A stretch of 64,000 bases of DNA, taken from NCBI RefSeq assembly GCF_022511585.1, contig NZ_JAKWBN010000001.1:1-64000 (forward strand). Direction: 5' to 3'. Below are positions 7,984 through 19,064 of the stretch, one piece after another (the first letter of the stretch is position 1; the number at the start of each line of letters is the position of its first letter). The DNA is from Shimazuella soli (GTDB lineage: Bacteria; Bacillota; Bacilli; Thermoactinomycetales; Thermoactinomycetaceae). The position numbers and the translations under genes were made by a program. The notes below the pieces were generated by a model. It was given only the letters and a program-made list of their open reading frames with translations, ran no database searches and was not told the origin of the DNA.

Positions 7984-8439
7984 ATGCCGATGCGTTTACG
8001 TACGGAAATGCCAGAAATTACTGGTATAACAGAATGGGTTAATGGAGAAGTTAACAAGAATGACCTTGCTTCCAAACCTGTGCTTGTTCACTTCTGGTCG
8101 ATCAGTTGTGGGATGTGCAAGGAAAGTCTGCCAGCGATTAATAAGATGCGTGAAGAATATCCAGACTTGCAGATTGTTGGTATTCATATGCCACGTTCCC
8201 AAAAAGATACAGACATCGATGCTGTAAAAGAAACAATTGCAAAATATGAATTAAAACATTCCCAAGGAATCGATAATGAGCATAATGTTGTAGATGCTTT
8301 TCAAAATGAGTTTGTTCCTGCCTTTTATTTGTTCGATAGAGAAGGACTACTTCGCCATCGATCAGCTGGTGAGAAAGCACTTTCCATGCTCAAAAAACCA
8401 TTAGAGAGAGTATTGCAAACAGAGGAGGCAACTACATGA
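7984..8439 (+). CDS. ykuV: Thioredoxin-like thiol-disulphide oxidoreductase, YkuV-like
   Basis: This 151-residue thioredoxin-fold protein has redox centre CGMC at residues 42-45 inside [14 protein letters not shown] and a cis-Pro region FVPAFYLFD. There is no signal peptide, so it is cytosolic. ATG 7984 follows AAAGGAGGAAG; the longer open frame has no site. Its match to B. subtilis YkuV is strong by eye (MPRS and GEVN motifs). Its stop overlaps the gcvH start. Confidence 0.9.
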   Translation: MPMRLRTEMPEITGITEWVNGEVNKNDLASKPVLVHFWSISCGMCKESLPAINKMREEYPDLQIVGIHMPRSQKDTDIDAVKETIAKYELKHSQGIDNEHNVVDAFQNEFVPAFYLFDREGLLRHRSAGEKALSMLKKPLERVLQTEEATT

Positions 8440-8816
8440 ATCTACCAGACGAACTTCGTTACACAGAAGAACATGAATGGGTGAGAGTAGAAGGTAATAC
8501 TGCTATTATCGGGATTACTGATTTCGCCCAATCCGAACTAGGGGATATCGTATTTGTCGAATTGCCGGAAGAAGGTTCTGATATCCAAACTGGTGACGTG
8601 TTTGGTAGTGTAGAATCCGTGAAAACGGTCTCTGAACTGTATGCTCCGATTTCTGGAAAAGTAATCGCAGTAAATGGCGAGCTGGAAGATACACCAGAAC
8701 ATGTGAATCAAGAAGCATATAAAGCAGGCTGGATGATCAAGGTCGAAATTGCAGATGAAAGTGAATTGGCAAATTTGCTTTCTGCTGCGCAATATCAAGA
8801 AAGTATCTCTGAATAA
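8436..8816 (+). CDS. gcvH: Glycine cleavage system H protein
   Basis: This 126-residue lipoyl carrier has the lipoylated lysine (K63) in the motif [12 protein letters not shown]. The N-terminus [14 protein letters not shown] and the C-terminal GWMIKVEI are standard. It overlaps ykuV by the ATGA junction. No gcvT or gcvP genes are in this window. In Firmicutes, GcvH also serves as the intermediate for lipoyl transfer to the E2 proteins, which fits the lipoylated pdh enzymes nearby. Confidence 0.96.
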   Translation: MNLPDELRYTEEHEWVRVEGNTAIIGITDFAQSELGDIVFVELPEEGSDIQTGDVFGSVESVKTVSELYAPISGKVIAVNGELEDTPEHVNQEAYKAGWMIKVEIADESELANLLSAAQYQESISE

Positions 8817-8834
8817 GAGACAGGGGGTTCACCG

Positions 8835-9059
8835 ATGAGCGATTATCGAATTAATATTACAAGAAAAATTACCGGAAAATTGGAAGACGGAAAGTTGATC
8901 TTGTATCATAATCATCAACCAATCGGTGAGTTGCCTGTACAAGATCAAGGTATGACCATGTATGATGGTTTTGAATTGGATCAGTCCCATGTTTATGCAG
9001 TAGGTACGTATGCTTTTGAAGATCAGTATGCTAAAAACTGTGACATGGGTTGGTGTTAG
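8835..9059 (+). CDS. yusG: Small protein of the YusG (DUF2553) type
   Basis: A 74-residue protein lies just after gcvH, preceded by a CAGGGGG-type ribosome site. It starts DYRINITRKITGKLEDGKL and ends DMGWC. Length, the beta-rich pattern and the terminal Gly-Trp-Cys fit the YusG/DUF2553 family, which sits beside gcvH in B. subtilis. The function is unknown. The family call is from memory and context. Confidence 0.6.
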   Translation: MSDYRINITRKITGKLEDGKLILYHNHQPIGELPVQDQGMTMYDGFELDQSHVYAVGTYAFEDQYAKNCDMGWC

Positions 9060-9090
9060 TAAGAAAATAACCAGAAAAAAGCAAGATTTT

Positions 9091-9143
9091 AATAGCTAGA
9101 GGCCAAAATTTAAGAAAATAAGGTCTTCTAGCTATTATTTTTT
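9091..9143 (+). terminator. Terminator after the yusG-like gene
   Basis: Stem aatagctaga/tctagctatt with a long loop and the T-run attatttttt. It ends the ykuU-yusG operon. Confidence 0.8.
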
Positions 9144-9245
9144 GGTTTGATAAACAAAATTTTGTGGTAAAATATTAGTAACAAACAAGTTCTTCAGACC
9201 TTTTTTGATCTTTCTCGATCAATGAGGGGTAAGGAGGGAATATAC

Positions 9246-9662
9246 ATGATCTACTGTTGTGGAGCTAGCATGATTGGGATGGTTGGATCACTGAAACAAA
9301 AATCAGTGAAGGTTCATCAGGTACCGTTGCTATTTTGTCCTGTATGCCACAATGTCGAGGTTCACCCAGCAGCCAAAGAGCAGTTTGATTTGGTGCTAGA
9401 GTATGCTTTAGAAGATCGTGTGAAAGAAACGTCCCTCTACGAACAAGTCGACCCCGAACTTATGGCTACTTGGAAGGAATCCTGTTTTAGCTTCCAGGAA
9501 GATGATGTAGAGGCAGTATTAAGAGAACAGATTGATTTATCTCTCGATCTTCTGCTCATCTCGAAACCCGACCAATCTTGGGCCAATGAACTGAAGAACC
9601 GCCTCCGAGTTCTGAGTAAACGGTTAGTCCAATTGGAAAAACAAAAGGAGAGCAGTTTGTAA
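9246..9662 (+). CDS. Uncharacterised protein with an N-terminal zinc-ribbon-like motif
   Basis: This 138-residue protein begins with Cys-Cys (MIYCCGAS) and has CPVC near residue 30, spaced like a YgiT/MqsA-type zinc ribbon but with CC rather than CxxC at the first site. The rest is acidic and helical, with a basic, probably coiled-coil end (LRVLSKRLVQLEKQKE). ATG 9246 is chosen because it follows AAGGAGGG. It is monocistronic with its own terminator. The function is not recognised. Confidence 0.65.
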   Translation: MIYCCGASMIGMVGSLKQKSVKVHQVPLLFCPVCHNVEVHPAAKEQFDLVLEYALEDRVKETSLYEQVDPELMATWKESCFSFQEDDVEAVLREQIDLSLDLLLISKPDQSWANELKNRLRVLSKRLVQLEKQKESSL

Positions 9663-9670
9663 TAGCTTTT

Positions 9671-9692
9671 AGCCCCTCGAGGGCTTTTTTTA
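9671..9692 (+). terminator. Terminator
   Basis: Perfect stem agcccctcgagggct with a following T-run, directly behind the zinc-ribbon-like gene. Confidence 0.9.
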
Positions 9693-9788
9693 TTTCTGTT
9701 AATTCTAAAAATGTGTAAAGGAAAACTAGAACCAACGAAATGTACGATTTATAATAATAGAGCAAGTCCCAACCGTTTTGGAGGAAAA

Positions 9789-10067
9789 GTGAAGCAGGCC
9801 GATGATGTCATGACCATCGAGCTCCGTAAGTTGCGTGGCAACGCACATGCGAAGATCTTCGCAATTTTCGCAGATAGGTTCAGTGGAGAGATCGTACCGC
9901 TGTCTATCCATGATCTCTGTCCCTCTGGAGACATCTTCGAGGAAGTCAAGAAATACTGCCTCGAAAAGAGCCCGATTCTGGAGAAGGACACGAGTGAATT
10001 GGTGGATCTGAGGATCAAGAATGTCTACAATGTGACACTGGCATCGTACTTCCACGCCTCCTGCTAG
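9789..10067 (+). CDS. G+C-richer foreign ORF A (92 residues)
   Basis: From GTG 9789 (four bases after GGAGG) or ATG 9810 this frame runs to TAG 10065. Codons strongly prefer C or G in third position (ATC, CTC, GTC, AAG, GAG), unlike every neighbour. Hand count over 9781-10020 is about 50 percent G+C. A -10-like TATAAT lies at 9750-9755. No domain is recognised; the end is ASYFHASC. The overlapping minus-strand frame lacks this codon bias and is a shadow. A strong hairpin follows at 10107. Probably acquired by transfer. Confidence 0.6.
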   Translation: MKQADDVMTIELRKLRGNAHAKIFAIFADRFSGEIVPLSIHDLCPSGDIFEEVKKYCLEKSPILEKDTSELVDLRIKNVYNVTLASYFHASC

Positions 10068-10106
10068 TACTTCCCTCCCTTCATCCATGTATGAGGGGTG
10101 AGAAGT

Positions 10107-10142
10107 GGATCACCAGTCCGATGAAAAAAGGATTGGTGATCC
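10107..10142. terminator. Strong hairpin behind foreign ORF A
   Basis: A 13-bp stem, ggatcaccagtcc with ggattggtgatcc (one G-U pair). There is no T-run, so it is either a weak terminator or an end structure of the inserted segment. Confidence 0.5.
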
Positions 10143-10173
10143 GGAGACTATAACTTATTTTCAATAGATGAAT

Positions 10174-10213
10174 AAAAATACGACTCCTTCTCATCGAATG
10201 GAGTCGTATTTTT
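10174..10213 (-). terminator. Terminator of pckA
   Basis: Stem aaaaatacgactcc/ggagtcgtattttt directly past the pckA stop, with T-runs on both strands. Confidence 0.9.
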
Positions 10214-10220
10214 ATAAAGT

Positions 10221-11792
10221 TTATAACTTCGGTCCAGCAGCAAAAATCTTCTCGTCAACATCAGAGAACTTCGTAAAGTTTTTCTGGAACCGCGCAGCTA
10301 GTGCTTTCGCTTGCTCATCATACGCTTCATGATCACTCCAAGTGTTACGCGGATTTAGCAGTTCCGCTGGAACACCAGGGCAGCGGGTTGGTACCGCGAA
10401 TTGGAAAACAGGATCATGGATGTACCCTACTTTGTTGAGCTCTCCATTTAGAGCTGCTGTGACCATAGCACGGGTGTATTTAAGATTCATCCTTTTACCG
10501 ACACCATAAGCACCGCCGGTCCAGCCTGTATTCACAAGGTATACTTGTGTTTGATGTTCTGCGATTTTCTTTCCTAGTAAGTCCGCATAGACATGAGCAG
10601 GTCTTGGTAAGAAAGGAGCACCGAAACAGGTGGAGAAGGTAGCTTCTGGCTCTGTTACACCTCGCTCTGTTCCAGCTAATTTACTGGTATAGCCAGATAA
10701 GAAATGGTACATCGCTTGCTCTGGTGTGAGTTTAGAAATAGGAGGAAGTACACCAAAAGCATCAGCAGTTAAAAATAAAATCACTTTTGGATGACCAGCT
10801 TCACCAGGGATTACTGCACCATCAATGAAGTCTACCGGATATGCTGCACGTGTATTTTCTGTTAGCGTATTATCGTTATATACAGGTACACGATTATCAT
10901 CTAAGACTACATTTTCGAGTACAGTACCAAAACGAATAGCGTTCCATATTTGTGGTTCTTTTTCAGCGGAAAGTCCGATGCATTTCGCATAGCATCCGCC
11001 TTCAAAGTTGAATACCCCATTTTCAGACCAACCATGTTCATCGTCGCCGATTAATCCACGCTCTGGATCAGCAGAGAGTGTTGTTTTACCAGTTCCAGAT
11101 AGACCAAAGAAAAGTGCCACATCTCCTGCTTTTCCTACATTTGCTGAGCAGTGCATCGGCATGACATTTTTGTCTGGTAATAAGTAATTCATTACAGTAA
11201 AGATAGATTTTTTCATTTCCCCAGCATAATGTGTACCTGCAATGATGACGACACGTTGTTCGAAGTTAACTGCAATCAGTGTTTTGGAACGTGTTCCATC
11301 GTTTTCAGGATCGATCTCAAAATGTGGTACACAAATCACAGTAAAGGAAGGAACATGTTCTGCTAGTTCTTCTTCTGTAGGACGAATAAATAATTGATGA
11401 ACAAATAAATTATGCCAAGCATATTCGTTGATTACACGGATTGGTAAGCGATAGTCTTTGTCAGCACCAGCAAATCCGTCAAAAATAAATAGTTCTTTTT
11501 CTTTTAAGTATTCTTCTAAGCGTTCATAGATTTTGGCAAACTTGTCGGGTTCCATGGCTTGGTTGGTAGTGAAGTCCATTTTATCAGCCACTAGTTCGCT
11601 ATTTACCGTATATTTGTCTAGTGGTGAACGCCCTGTAAACTCCCCTGTTACTGCACGTAATGCTCCGTTTTCCGTCAAAACAGCTTCTTTCCGTTTAACA
11701 GCTTGTTCTGTTAACTGGGCAACGGTAAGATTTTTGTGCAGCAATCCTTGAAGCGGGATGGTATTAGCTGCTTTCCCAAGAACCATATCCAT
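10221..11792 (-). CDS. pckA: Phosphoenolpyruvate carboxykinase (ATP)
   Basis: This 523-residue ATP-dependent PEP carboxykinase converts oxaloacetate and ATP to PEP and CO2 in gluconeogenesis. The P-loop [11 protein letters not shown] is at residues 230-240. The kinase-2 region LIGDDEHGW, the substrate segment FTGRSPLDK and the metal site around [12 protein letters not shown] are all intact. Length is normal for the family. An AAAGGAATGAGG stretch precedes the ATG. A second in-frame ATG two codons later is equally possible. Confidence 0.96.
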   Translation of the reverse strand: MDMVLGKAANTIPLQGLLHKNLTVAQLTEQAVKRKEAVLTENGALRAVTGEFTGRSPLDKYTVNSELVADKMDFTTNQAMEPDKFAKIYERLEEYLKEKELFIFDGFAGADKDYRLPIRVINEYAWHNLFVHQLFIRPTEEELAEHVPSFTVICVPHFEIDPENDGTRSKTLIAVNFEQRVVIIAGTHYAGEMKKSIFTVMNYLLPDKNVMPMHCSANVGKAGDVALFFGLSGTGKTTLSADPERGLIGDDEHGWSENGVFNFEGGCYAKCIGLSAEKEPQIWNAIRFGTVLENVVLDDNRVPVYNDNTLTENTRAAYPVDFIDGAVIPGEAGHPKVILFLTADAFGVLPPISKLTPEQAMYHFLSGYTSKLAGTERGVTEPEATFSTCFGAPFLPRPAHVYADLLGKKIAEHQTQVYLVNTGWTGGAYGVGKRMNLKYTRAMVTAALNGELNKVGYIHDPVFQFAVPTRCPGVPAELLNPRNTWSDHEAYDEQAKALAARFQKNFTKFSDVDEKIFAAGPKL

Positions 11793-11998
11793 CGAGCAAC
11801 CTCATTCCTTTGTTTTTAAATATTTATCATGTATGAATGCATTCGACCTAGTATAACAAAATTCACTTCTTTGTTAAACAGGGCAAAATATAGTTAGAAT
11901 ATTATTGAATATTTAAATAATATTATACCTGGGTTTACATGAATATGAAAATTGGTGTTAGAATAAGAAAATCGATTGTAAAGAGTCATAAACGCCCA

Positions 11999-12027
11999 TT
12001 GACAAGGAATAAAAATAATGATATCTT
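11999..12027 (+). promoter_or_regulatory. Promoter of the S1-domain gene
   Basis: TTGACA at 11999-12004 and TATCTT at 12022-12027 are spaced by 17 bases. The transcript would begin near 12034, which favours translation from ATG 12063. The 11793-12062 gap also holds the pckA promoter on the other strand; no riboswitch is seen. Confidence 0.5.
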
Positions 12028-12062
12028 CTTACAGAACTGATTATCCTATCGGGAGTGTTATA

Positions 12063-12467
12063 ATGAGTGAGTTAAAGGAAGGGGCCGTCGTAACGGGAGA
12101 GGTAATCTCTACAAAACCCTTTGGTGCCTTTGTTAAATTAGAGTCGGGGGAAACAGGCTTGGTGCATATTTCCCAAATCTCTAGTAAATATGTAGAAAAA
12201 GTTGAAGATGTTCTCCAAGTAGGACTAAGCGTAAAAGCAAAGGTGCTATCGATAGACCCATCCGGAAAAATCTCCCTTTCGATCAAAGCATTAAGTGACG
12301 ATCGGCCAGCGCGCGACAACAAACGTGGCGGAGGAGACCGCCGTGGTGGATCCCGGAGAAACAACAACAATAATCCTACCGATTTTGAAGATATGATGAA
12401 AAAGTGGATGAAGAGTAGCGAGGAGCGCCTCAGTGCTTTAGCTGCAAAGCAGAAGAAAAACCGTTAA
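12063..12467 (+). CDS. S1 RNA-binding domain protein, YugI-like
   Basis: This 134-residue protein has one S1 domain (residues about 5-75: EGAVVTGEVISTKPFGAFVKL, GLVHISQIS, VKAKVLSIDPSGKISLSIKAL). A basic RGG-like linker (KRGGGDRRGGSRRNNNN) and a helical end follow. It resembles general stress protein 13/YugI and the CvfD class of ribosome-associated S1 proteins. ATG 12063 is preferred for family fit and promoter position; ATG 12018 is possible. It probably binds RNA or the ribosome. Confidence 0.85.
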   Translation: MSELKEGAVVTGEVISTKPFGAFVKLESGETGLVHISQISSKYVEKVEDVLQVGLSVKAKVLSIDPSGKISLSIKALSDDRPARDNKRGGGDRRGGSRRNNNNNPTDFEDMMKKWMKSSEERLSALAAKQKKNR

Positions 12468-12526
12468 TATCGGTTTTTTCTCTTTTTATTTTAAAAGTAT
12501 CCCGACCAAATGGGATGCTTTTTTTT
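12455..12526 (+). terminator. Two tandem terminators
   Basis: First stem aaaaaccg/cggttttt (12455-12479) overlaps the stop of the S1 gene. A second stem gtatccc/gggatgc with a run of eight Ts lies at 12495-12526. Confidence 0.85.
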
Positions 12527-12594
12527 GTCTGTTTGTGTCTTACCATCTCCTGAATCGCAAAAAGACATTTCATTAAATTTAGAAAGGAAATTAT

Positions 12595-13725
12595 ATGCAT
12601 CAAAGGGGATTTTGGAGTGCGCAAATCATCCTACTAATGTGCACCGAAACAGCAATCGTTTACAATTTGGATGCATACTCAGCATCAATGCCTGCTTGGT
12701 TTCAGAAAATGGGTTATCTTTCTGTACTTGGTCTTGTGATGGGAGTAACCATTGGGGCCACTTTGGTTGGTGGTCTTTCTTCTGGACCATTGTTAGATCG
12801 CTTTGGAATCCGTAAAGTACAAGGTGCCAGCCTTGGCATTATGCTTGTCAACGCAGTATGGACAGCTTATGCTCAGGAATGGATAGAAATGATGATTCTT
12901 CAGAGCGTCCGTGATTTCGTCTGTGCTATAGGCATTGTAGCATGTGGAATGCGGGCTCGCGCAATTCTATCCCAAAATCAAGAAGAGCAGATCAAAGGAC
13001 TAGGAAAGTTAAATATATGGAGTTATGCTGCTAGTGCCACTTTTGCTTGGCTGGGTCCTATTTTAGTAACTCATAATATGGTTTTGTGGAAGTGGCTAGG
13101 TGCTATCATTACTTTTATCGGCTTGTTGGAGGTTGTACTTAATAAACAACCTGTTCAAATCAAGACTGAAAAGAAAAACATAGAAAATTTCAGTGTTTGG
13201 GACTGGGATATTTTGAAATTGGTGTTGCCAGCCATTGGAGTTTCCATCATCCAAGGAGTGGTGAATACTTTCATCATTGTGGATGCAGGAGTAAACTTGG
13301 GATCACCGGTTCGAGCTGCGATGAATATCGCGGCTGGATTAGCAGGAATCATTGTTCCTTATATGGTCAAAAAATGGGGAGACAAATTGGTCATCAGAAG
13401 TTTGATGAGTTTGGTTGTAATAGCTGTGCTTTGTTTGATATGGCCGACATGGTATATTCTGGTGTTCGTTGGGTTGAGTATTGGTCTTGCTCAGATGGGG
13501 ATAAATATCATTCTTACGGTAAAAAGACCCAATACTGGCAGAAGTGCTTCTATGCATTCACTGGTTGATTATGGAGGAGCCGCTTTCTCTTCTATTTTTT
13601 GGGGGACAGTTAGACAATTGGCAGGAATTACTTCCTCCTATGCTTTGCTTTTGATTCCAGCCCTGCTGTGTTTTTTTGCGTTTGAACGTCTGTTTCGATC
13701 AAAACGATGGTTGACTCAAGAGTAA
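12595..13725 (+). CDS. Major facilitator superfamily transporter
   Basis: This 376-residue membrane protein has about 11-12 hydrophobic segments. An MFS-like loop between TM2 and TM3 reads GPLLDRFGIRKVQG, and the second half has a related MVKKWGDKLV loop. AGAAAGGA precedes the ATG. The substrate cannot be predicted. It is slightly shorter than the usual 400 residues but reads without interruption. It is a single gene between a terminator and a short gap. Confidence 0.8.
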   Translation: MHQRGFWSAQIILLMCTETAIVYNLDAYSASMPAWFQKMGYLSVLGLVMGVTIGATLVGGLSSGPLLDRFGIRKVQGASLGIMLVNAVWTAYAQEWIEMMILQSVRDFVCAIGIVACGMRARAILSQNQEEQIKGLGKLNIWSYAASATFAWLGPILVTHNMVLWKWLGAIITFIGLLEVVLNKQPVQIKTEKKNIENFSVWDWDILKLVLPAIGVSIIQGVVNTFIIVDAGVNLGSPVRAAMNIAAGLAGIIVPYMVKKWGDKLVIRSLMSLVVIAVLCLIWPTWYILVFVGLSIGLAQMGINIILTVKRPNTGRSASMHSLVDYGGAAFSSIFWGTVRQLAGITSSYALLLIPALLCFFAFERLFRSKRWLTQE

Positions 13726-13918
13726 ATGCAAGTGCCGATCAAGGTTGCATTTGTGGTGAGCTGGTATATTCTATATAGATCAGCTCGTGTAAGTAAGCCC
13801 TTGGCTGGAGACATAAAAACGCCCCTCCTTCGAATGAAGGTGGGCAAGGTCATCTCATGGAGGAATGATACATATTTTTTGGTTTCATTTTCCTATTTAT
13901 GGATTTTACATACTAAAC

Positions 13919-14899
13919 TCATGCTGTTCGGATGATTTCTTTTTCGTTTCTCCCTTTGGCATACTTTCCTTGCCAAGATCCCCGTCTTGCCATCTCCTTA
14001 TCAATCGCATTTAATACTTCCCATTTTTTGGTGCTCCACATCGGTCCCATCATGATTTCTGGGGGTCCATCACCTGTGATCCGATGAATAATGACATCAG
14101 GCGGCAGCAGTTCTAGTGAATCACATACTAGGTTCACATACGTATCTTTATCCAAAAACTCTAAGAGCCCTGCTTCATATTGTTTGACCATAGGTGTATT
14201 GCGTAGAAGGTGCAAGAGGTGGATTTTGATCCCCTGAATATCCATATTGGCACATGCCTTCACGGTTTCCAGCATCTCATCAGGTGTTTCACCTGGTAAT
14301 CCATGAATGATATGCGCACAAGTACGAATACCATGTTTTCGCAGTTTGGCAACGCCGTCTATAAAACACTGGGAATCATGTGCTCGGTTGATTAAATTGG
14401 AAGTGTGTTCATGGATCGTTTGCAGTCCCAGCTCTACCCAGAGATATGTGCGTTCGTTTAATTCAGCCAAGTATTCTACGACATCATCTGGAAGGCAGTC
14501 AGGGCGTGTAGCAATCGATAAACCGATAACATCTTCTTGTTCCAAGATGGCCTCGTACTTTTCTTTTAACTCTTCTACTGGAGCATACGTATTGCTAAAT
14601 GCCTGAAAGTAACCGAGGTATTTGGCTTGCGGCCATTTTTCCTGCATCATTTTCTTTCCTGCTGCAAACTGTTTTACAAGATCATCCCGCCGATAACCTG
14701 CAAAATCACCAGAGCCACGAGCACTGCAAAACGTGCATCCCCCTACGGCTACCTCTCCATTGCGATTTGGGCATGTAAATCCGCCGTCTAAAGGAATCTT
14801 GCATATTTTCTGCCCGTGCACTTGGCGCAAATGGTAGTTCCATGTATGGTAACGTTTATCCCCCCATAGTAAGGGTGTATTTTTATTTTGAAACATCAT
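13919..14899 (-). CDS. ytqA: Radical SAM protein, TIGR01212/YtqA family
   Basis: This 326-residue enzyme of the YhcC/YtqA family (TIGR01212) has the [4Fe-4S] cysteines in a long-spaced motif: C43, C55 and C58 in TCPNRNGEVAVGGCTFC. The downstream GLSIATRPDCL and LGLQTIHE motifs are typical of the radical SAM barrel. The physiological reaction is not established for this group; B. subtilis ytqA sits with the methyltransferase gene ytqB, which is absent here. Confidence 0.88.
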   Translation of the reverse strand: MMFQNKNTPLLWGDKRYHTWNYHLRQVHGQKICKIPLDGGFTCPNRNGEVAVGGCTFCSARGSGDFAGYRRDDLVKQFAAGKKMMQEKWPQAKYLGYFQAFSNTYAPVEELKEKYEAILEQEDVIGLSIATRPDCLPDDVVEYLAELNERTYLWVELGLQTIHEHTSNLINRAHDSQCFIDGVAKLRKHGIRTCAHIIHGLPGETPDEMLETVKACANMDIQGIKIHLLHLLRNTPMVKQYEAGLLEFLDKDTYVNLVCDSLELLPPDVIIHRITGDGPPEIMMGPMWSTKKWEVLNAIDKEMARRGSWQGKYAKGRNEKEIIRTA

Positions 14900-16725
<1,826 letters not shown>

Positions 16726-16737
16726 GAGGATAAGAAC

Positions 16738-17715
16738 ATGGCACAATTAACAATGGTAAAAGCAATCAATGATGCGCTGCGAGTAGAATTATCCAAAGAT
16801 GAAAATACCCTTATTTTTGGGGAAGATGTAGGGGTAAACGGTGGAGTATTCCGTGCTACAGAAAACTTACAAAAAGAGTTTGGGGTCGACCGTGTTTTTG
16901 ATACACCACTTGCAGAATCTGGGATTGGTGGACTTGCAGTAGGACTCGGCTCACAAGGTTTCCGTCCTATTGCAGAGATTCAATTTATCGGATTTATTTT
17001 TGAAGCAATGGATTCTATTTTGGTCCAAGCTCCTCGCTTGCGTTATCGTTCTGGCGGCCGGTATAACTGCCCTGTAACATTTCGTGCACCTTTTGGTGCA
17101 GGTGTTAAATCTCCAGAGTTACATAGTGATAGTTTAGAAGGACTAATCACCCAAACTCCAGGGATCAAAGTAGTTTGTCCTTCCAATCCATATGATGCAA
17201 AAGGACTGCTGATCTCTTCTATTCGAGATAATGATCCTGTATTCTTTATGGAACATCTAAAATTGTATTTCTCTGTAAAGGGTGAGGTGCCAGAAGGAGA
17301 GTACACCGTACCGATTGGCAAAGCGAATGTAGTAAGAGAAGGTAAAGATGTCAGTATCTTTACTTATGGAGCAATGGTTCACACTTCTTTAAAAGCAGCA
17401 GAAGCAGCAGAAAAAGAAGGCGTGAGTGTAGAAGTGATCGACCTTCGTACATTAAGTCCATTGGATATGGATACAGTTGTCCAGTCCATTGAAAAGACAA
17501 ACCGTGCTATTGTTGTCCAAGAAGCACCCAAGCAAGCAGGTATTGCTGGAGAGCTAATTGCTCAAATTAATGAAAAAGCTATTTTTCATCTAGAAGCTCC
17601 TGTACTTCGAGTTACCGGACCAAGTACCGTTCTTGGTTTCCCATTGATTGAAGAAGAGTGGATTCCAAGTCCGGCACGCGTGCAAAAAGCGATACAAAAA
17701 GTGATGTCTTACTAA
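16738..17715 (+). CDS. pdhB: Pyruvate dehydrogenase E1 component, beta subunit
   Basis: This 325-residue subunit is the transketolase-like partner of PdhA. It shows [15 protein letters not shown] at the start of the domain, the segment [15 protein letters not shown], and the C-terminal [11 protein letters not shown] and QEAPKQAG motifs. It lies 12 bases after pdhA with an AGGAGG ribosome site. Confidence 0.96.
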   Translation: MAQLTMVKAINDALRVELSKDENTLIFGEDVGVNGGVFRATENLQKEFGVDRVFDTPLAESGIGGLAVGLGSQGFRPIAEIQFIGFIFEAMDSILVQAPRLRYRSGGRYNCPVTFRAPFGAGVKSPELHSDSLEGLITQTPGIKVVCPSNPYDAKGLLISSIRDNDPVFFMEHLKLYFSVKGEVPEGEYTVPIGKANVVREGKDVSIFTYGAMVHTSLKAAEAAEKEGVSVEVIDLRTLSPLDMDTVVQSIEKTNRAIVVQEAPKQAGIAGELIAQINEKAIFHLEAPVLRVTGPSTVLGFPLIEEEWIPSPARVQKAIQKVMSY

Positions 17716-17777
17716 GGTAAGGCGGTGGGATCACCACCGTCTCTTAAGAGCTTTTAAGATGATTGGAGGACTTACAT

Positions 17778-19064
17778 ATGGCAGCCTATCAATTTAAACT
17801 GCCTGATGTGGGTGAAGGTATCCACGAAGGTGAAATTGTAAAGCTATTTGTAAAACCAGGGGATAAAATCGAAGAGTTTGCCCCATTTGCTGAAATACAA
17901 ACAGATAAAGCAGTTGTAGAGATTCCTTCTCCCGTAACTGGAACTGTCAAAGAAGTGAAGGTAGAAGAAGGGGAAGTCGCTCTCGTAGACTCAGTTATTG
18001 CTGTTATTGACGCTGAAGGCGAAGTTCATGATCAAGTAGAAGAGGAAGCAGCACCAGAAGAACCAGCAAAAGTAGAAGAGCCAGTAAAAGAAGAAAAACC
18101 TGCTGCAAAAGCAGAAAGCAAGCCGGTTAGTGATAAGAAACAAAAAGTATTAGCAATGCCATCAACTCGTAAGTTAGCTCGTGAACTTGGTGTGGATATC
18201 CATCAAGTAACGGCTACTGGTGAAAATGGAAGAATTACCGCCGACGATGTGCGAAAATTTGCCGAAGGTGGAGAAGCGAAAGCTGCGGAAGCAGATGAAG
18301 TGAAACTTCTGACAGAAAAAACACCAAGTTCAACTCCTACAGCTGCACCAGTAGAGACCGGTTCAGAAGAACGTCTTCCATTACGTGGAATCCGCCGGAC
18401 CATTGCCAAACGTATGGTAGAAAGCAAGCATACTGCTGCACACGTAACCATTATGGATGAAGCAGATGCTACGGAATTAGTAGCCATTCGCAAATGGGCA
18501 AAACCGGTTGCACAGGAGCGCGGCACGAAACTTACCTATTTGCCATTTATCATGAAAGCTGTGATCGCTGCTCTTCGTCAATTCCCAACTTTAAATGCTT
18601 CGATTGATGATGAGAAGCAAGAAATTGTGTTGAAAAATTACTACCACATCGGTATGGCAACTGCTACCGATAATGGTTTGATGGTGCCAGTTTTAAGAGA
18701 CGCAGATCGCAAATCTATCTTCGATCTCGCAGATGAGATCACCGATAAAGCAGTCCGTGGACGTGATATGAAGTTAGAAGCGTCCGAGTTAAAAGGCAGC
18801 ACCTTTACCATTTCCAATATTGGCGGATATGGTTCCCAGCACTTTACACCGATTATCAATCACCCTGAGGTGGCGATACTTGGTGTAGGTACGATTAAAG
18901 AAAAGCCCGTTGTGTACGAAGGTGAAATTGTAGCTCGTCCACAGTTGTACTTGTCCCTTACAGTGGATCATCGCTTAGTTGATGGAGATGTGGCTGCTCG
19001 TTTCCTCAGCCAAGTAAAACGCCTCATTGAGAGCCCCAACCTATTGATGATGGAGATGAGATAA
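17778..19064 (+). CDS. pdhC: Dihydrolipoamide acetyltransferase (E2)
   Basis: This 428-residue E2 has one lipoyl domain (residues 1-80, lipoyl lysine in IQTDKAVVEIPSP). An acidic Glu/Ala/Pro linker leads to the subunit-binding domain (PSTRKLARELGV...GRITADDV), then a second linker and the catalytic domain ending in the DHRLVDGD motif with the active histidine. ATG 17778 follows TTGGAGGA; the earlier TTG lies within the ribosome site. It forms the core of the complex and carries acetyl groups to CoA. Confidence 0.96.
   Translation: MAAYQFKLPDVGEGIHEGEIVKLFVKPGDKIEEFAPFAEIQTDKAVVEIPSPVTGTVKEVKVEEGEVALVDSVIAVIDAEGEVHDQVEEEAAPEEPAKVEEPVKEEKPAAKAESKPVSDKKQKVLAMPSTRKLARELGVDIHQVTATGENGRITADDVRKFAEGGEAKAAEADEVKLLTEKTPSSTPTAAPVETGSEERLPLRGIRRTIAKRMVESKHTAAHVTIMDEADATELVAIRKWAKPVAQERGTKLTYLPFIMKAVIAALRQFPTLNASIDDEKQEIVLKNYYHIGMATATDNGLMVPVLRDADRKSIFDLADEITDKAVRGRDMKLEASELKGSTFTISNIGGYGSQHFTPIINHPEVAILGVGTIKEKPVVYEGEIVARPQLYLSLTVDHRLVDGDVAARFLSQVKRLIESPNLLMMEMR

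Noticed and set aside
9726-10088. Minus-strand frame of 120 codons opposite foreign ORF A
   Set aside because: Third-position G/C preference and the ribosome site support the plus-strand frame only.
10380-10400. T-box-like sequence gggttggtaccgcg
   Set aside because: It lies inside pckA coding sequence and has no specifier-loop or terminator context.
13726-13935. 69-codon frame after the MFS gene
   Set aside because: No ribosome site; overlaps the end of the convergent ytqA gene and contains a hairpin region.
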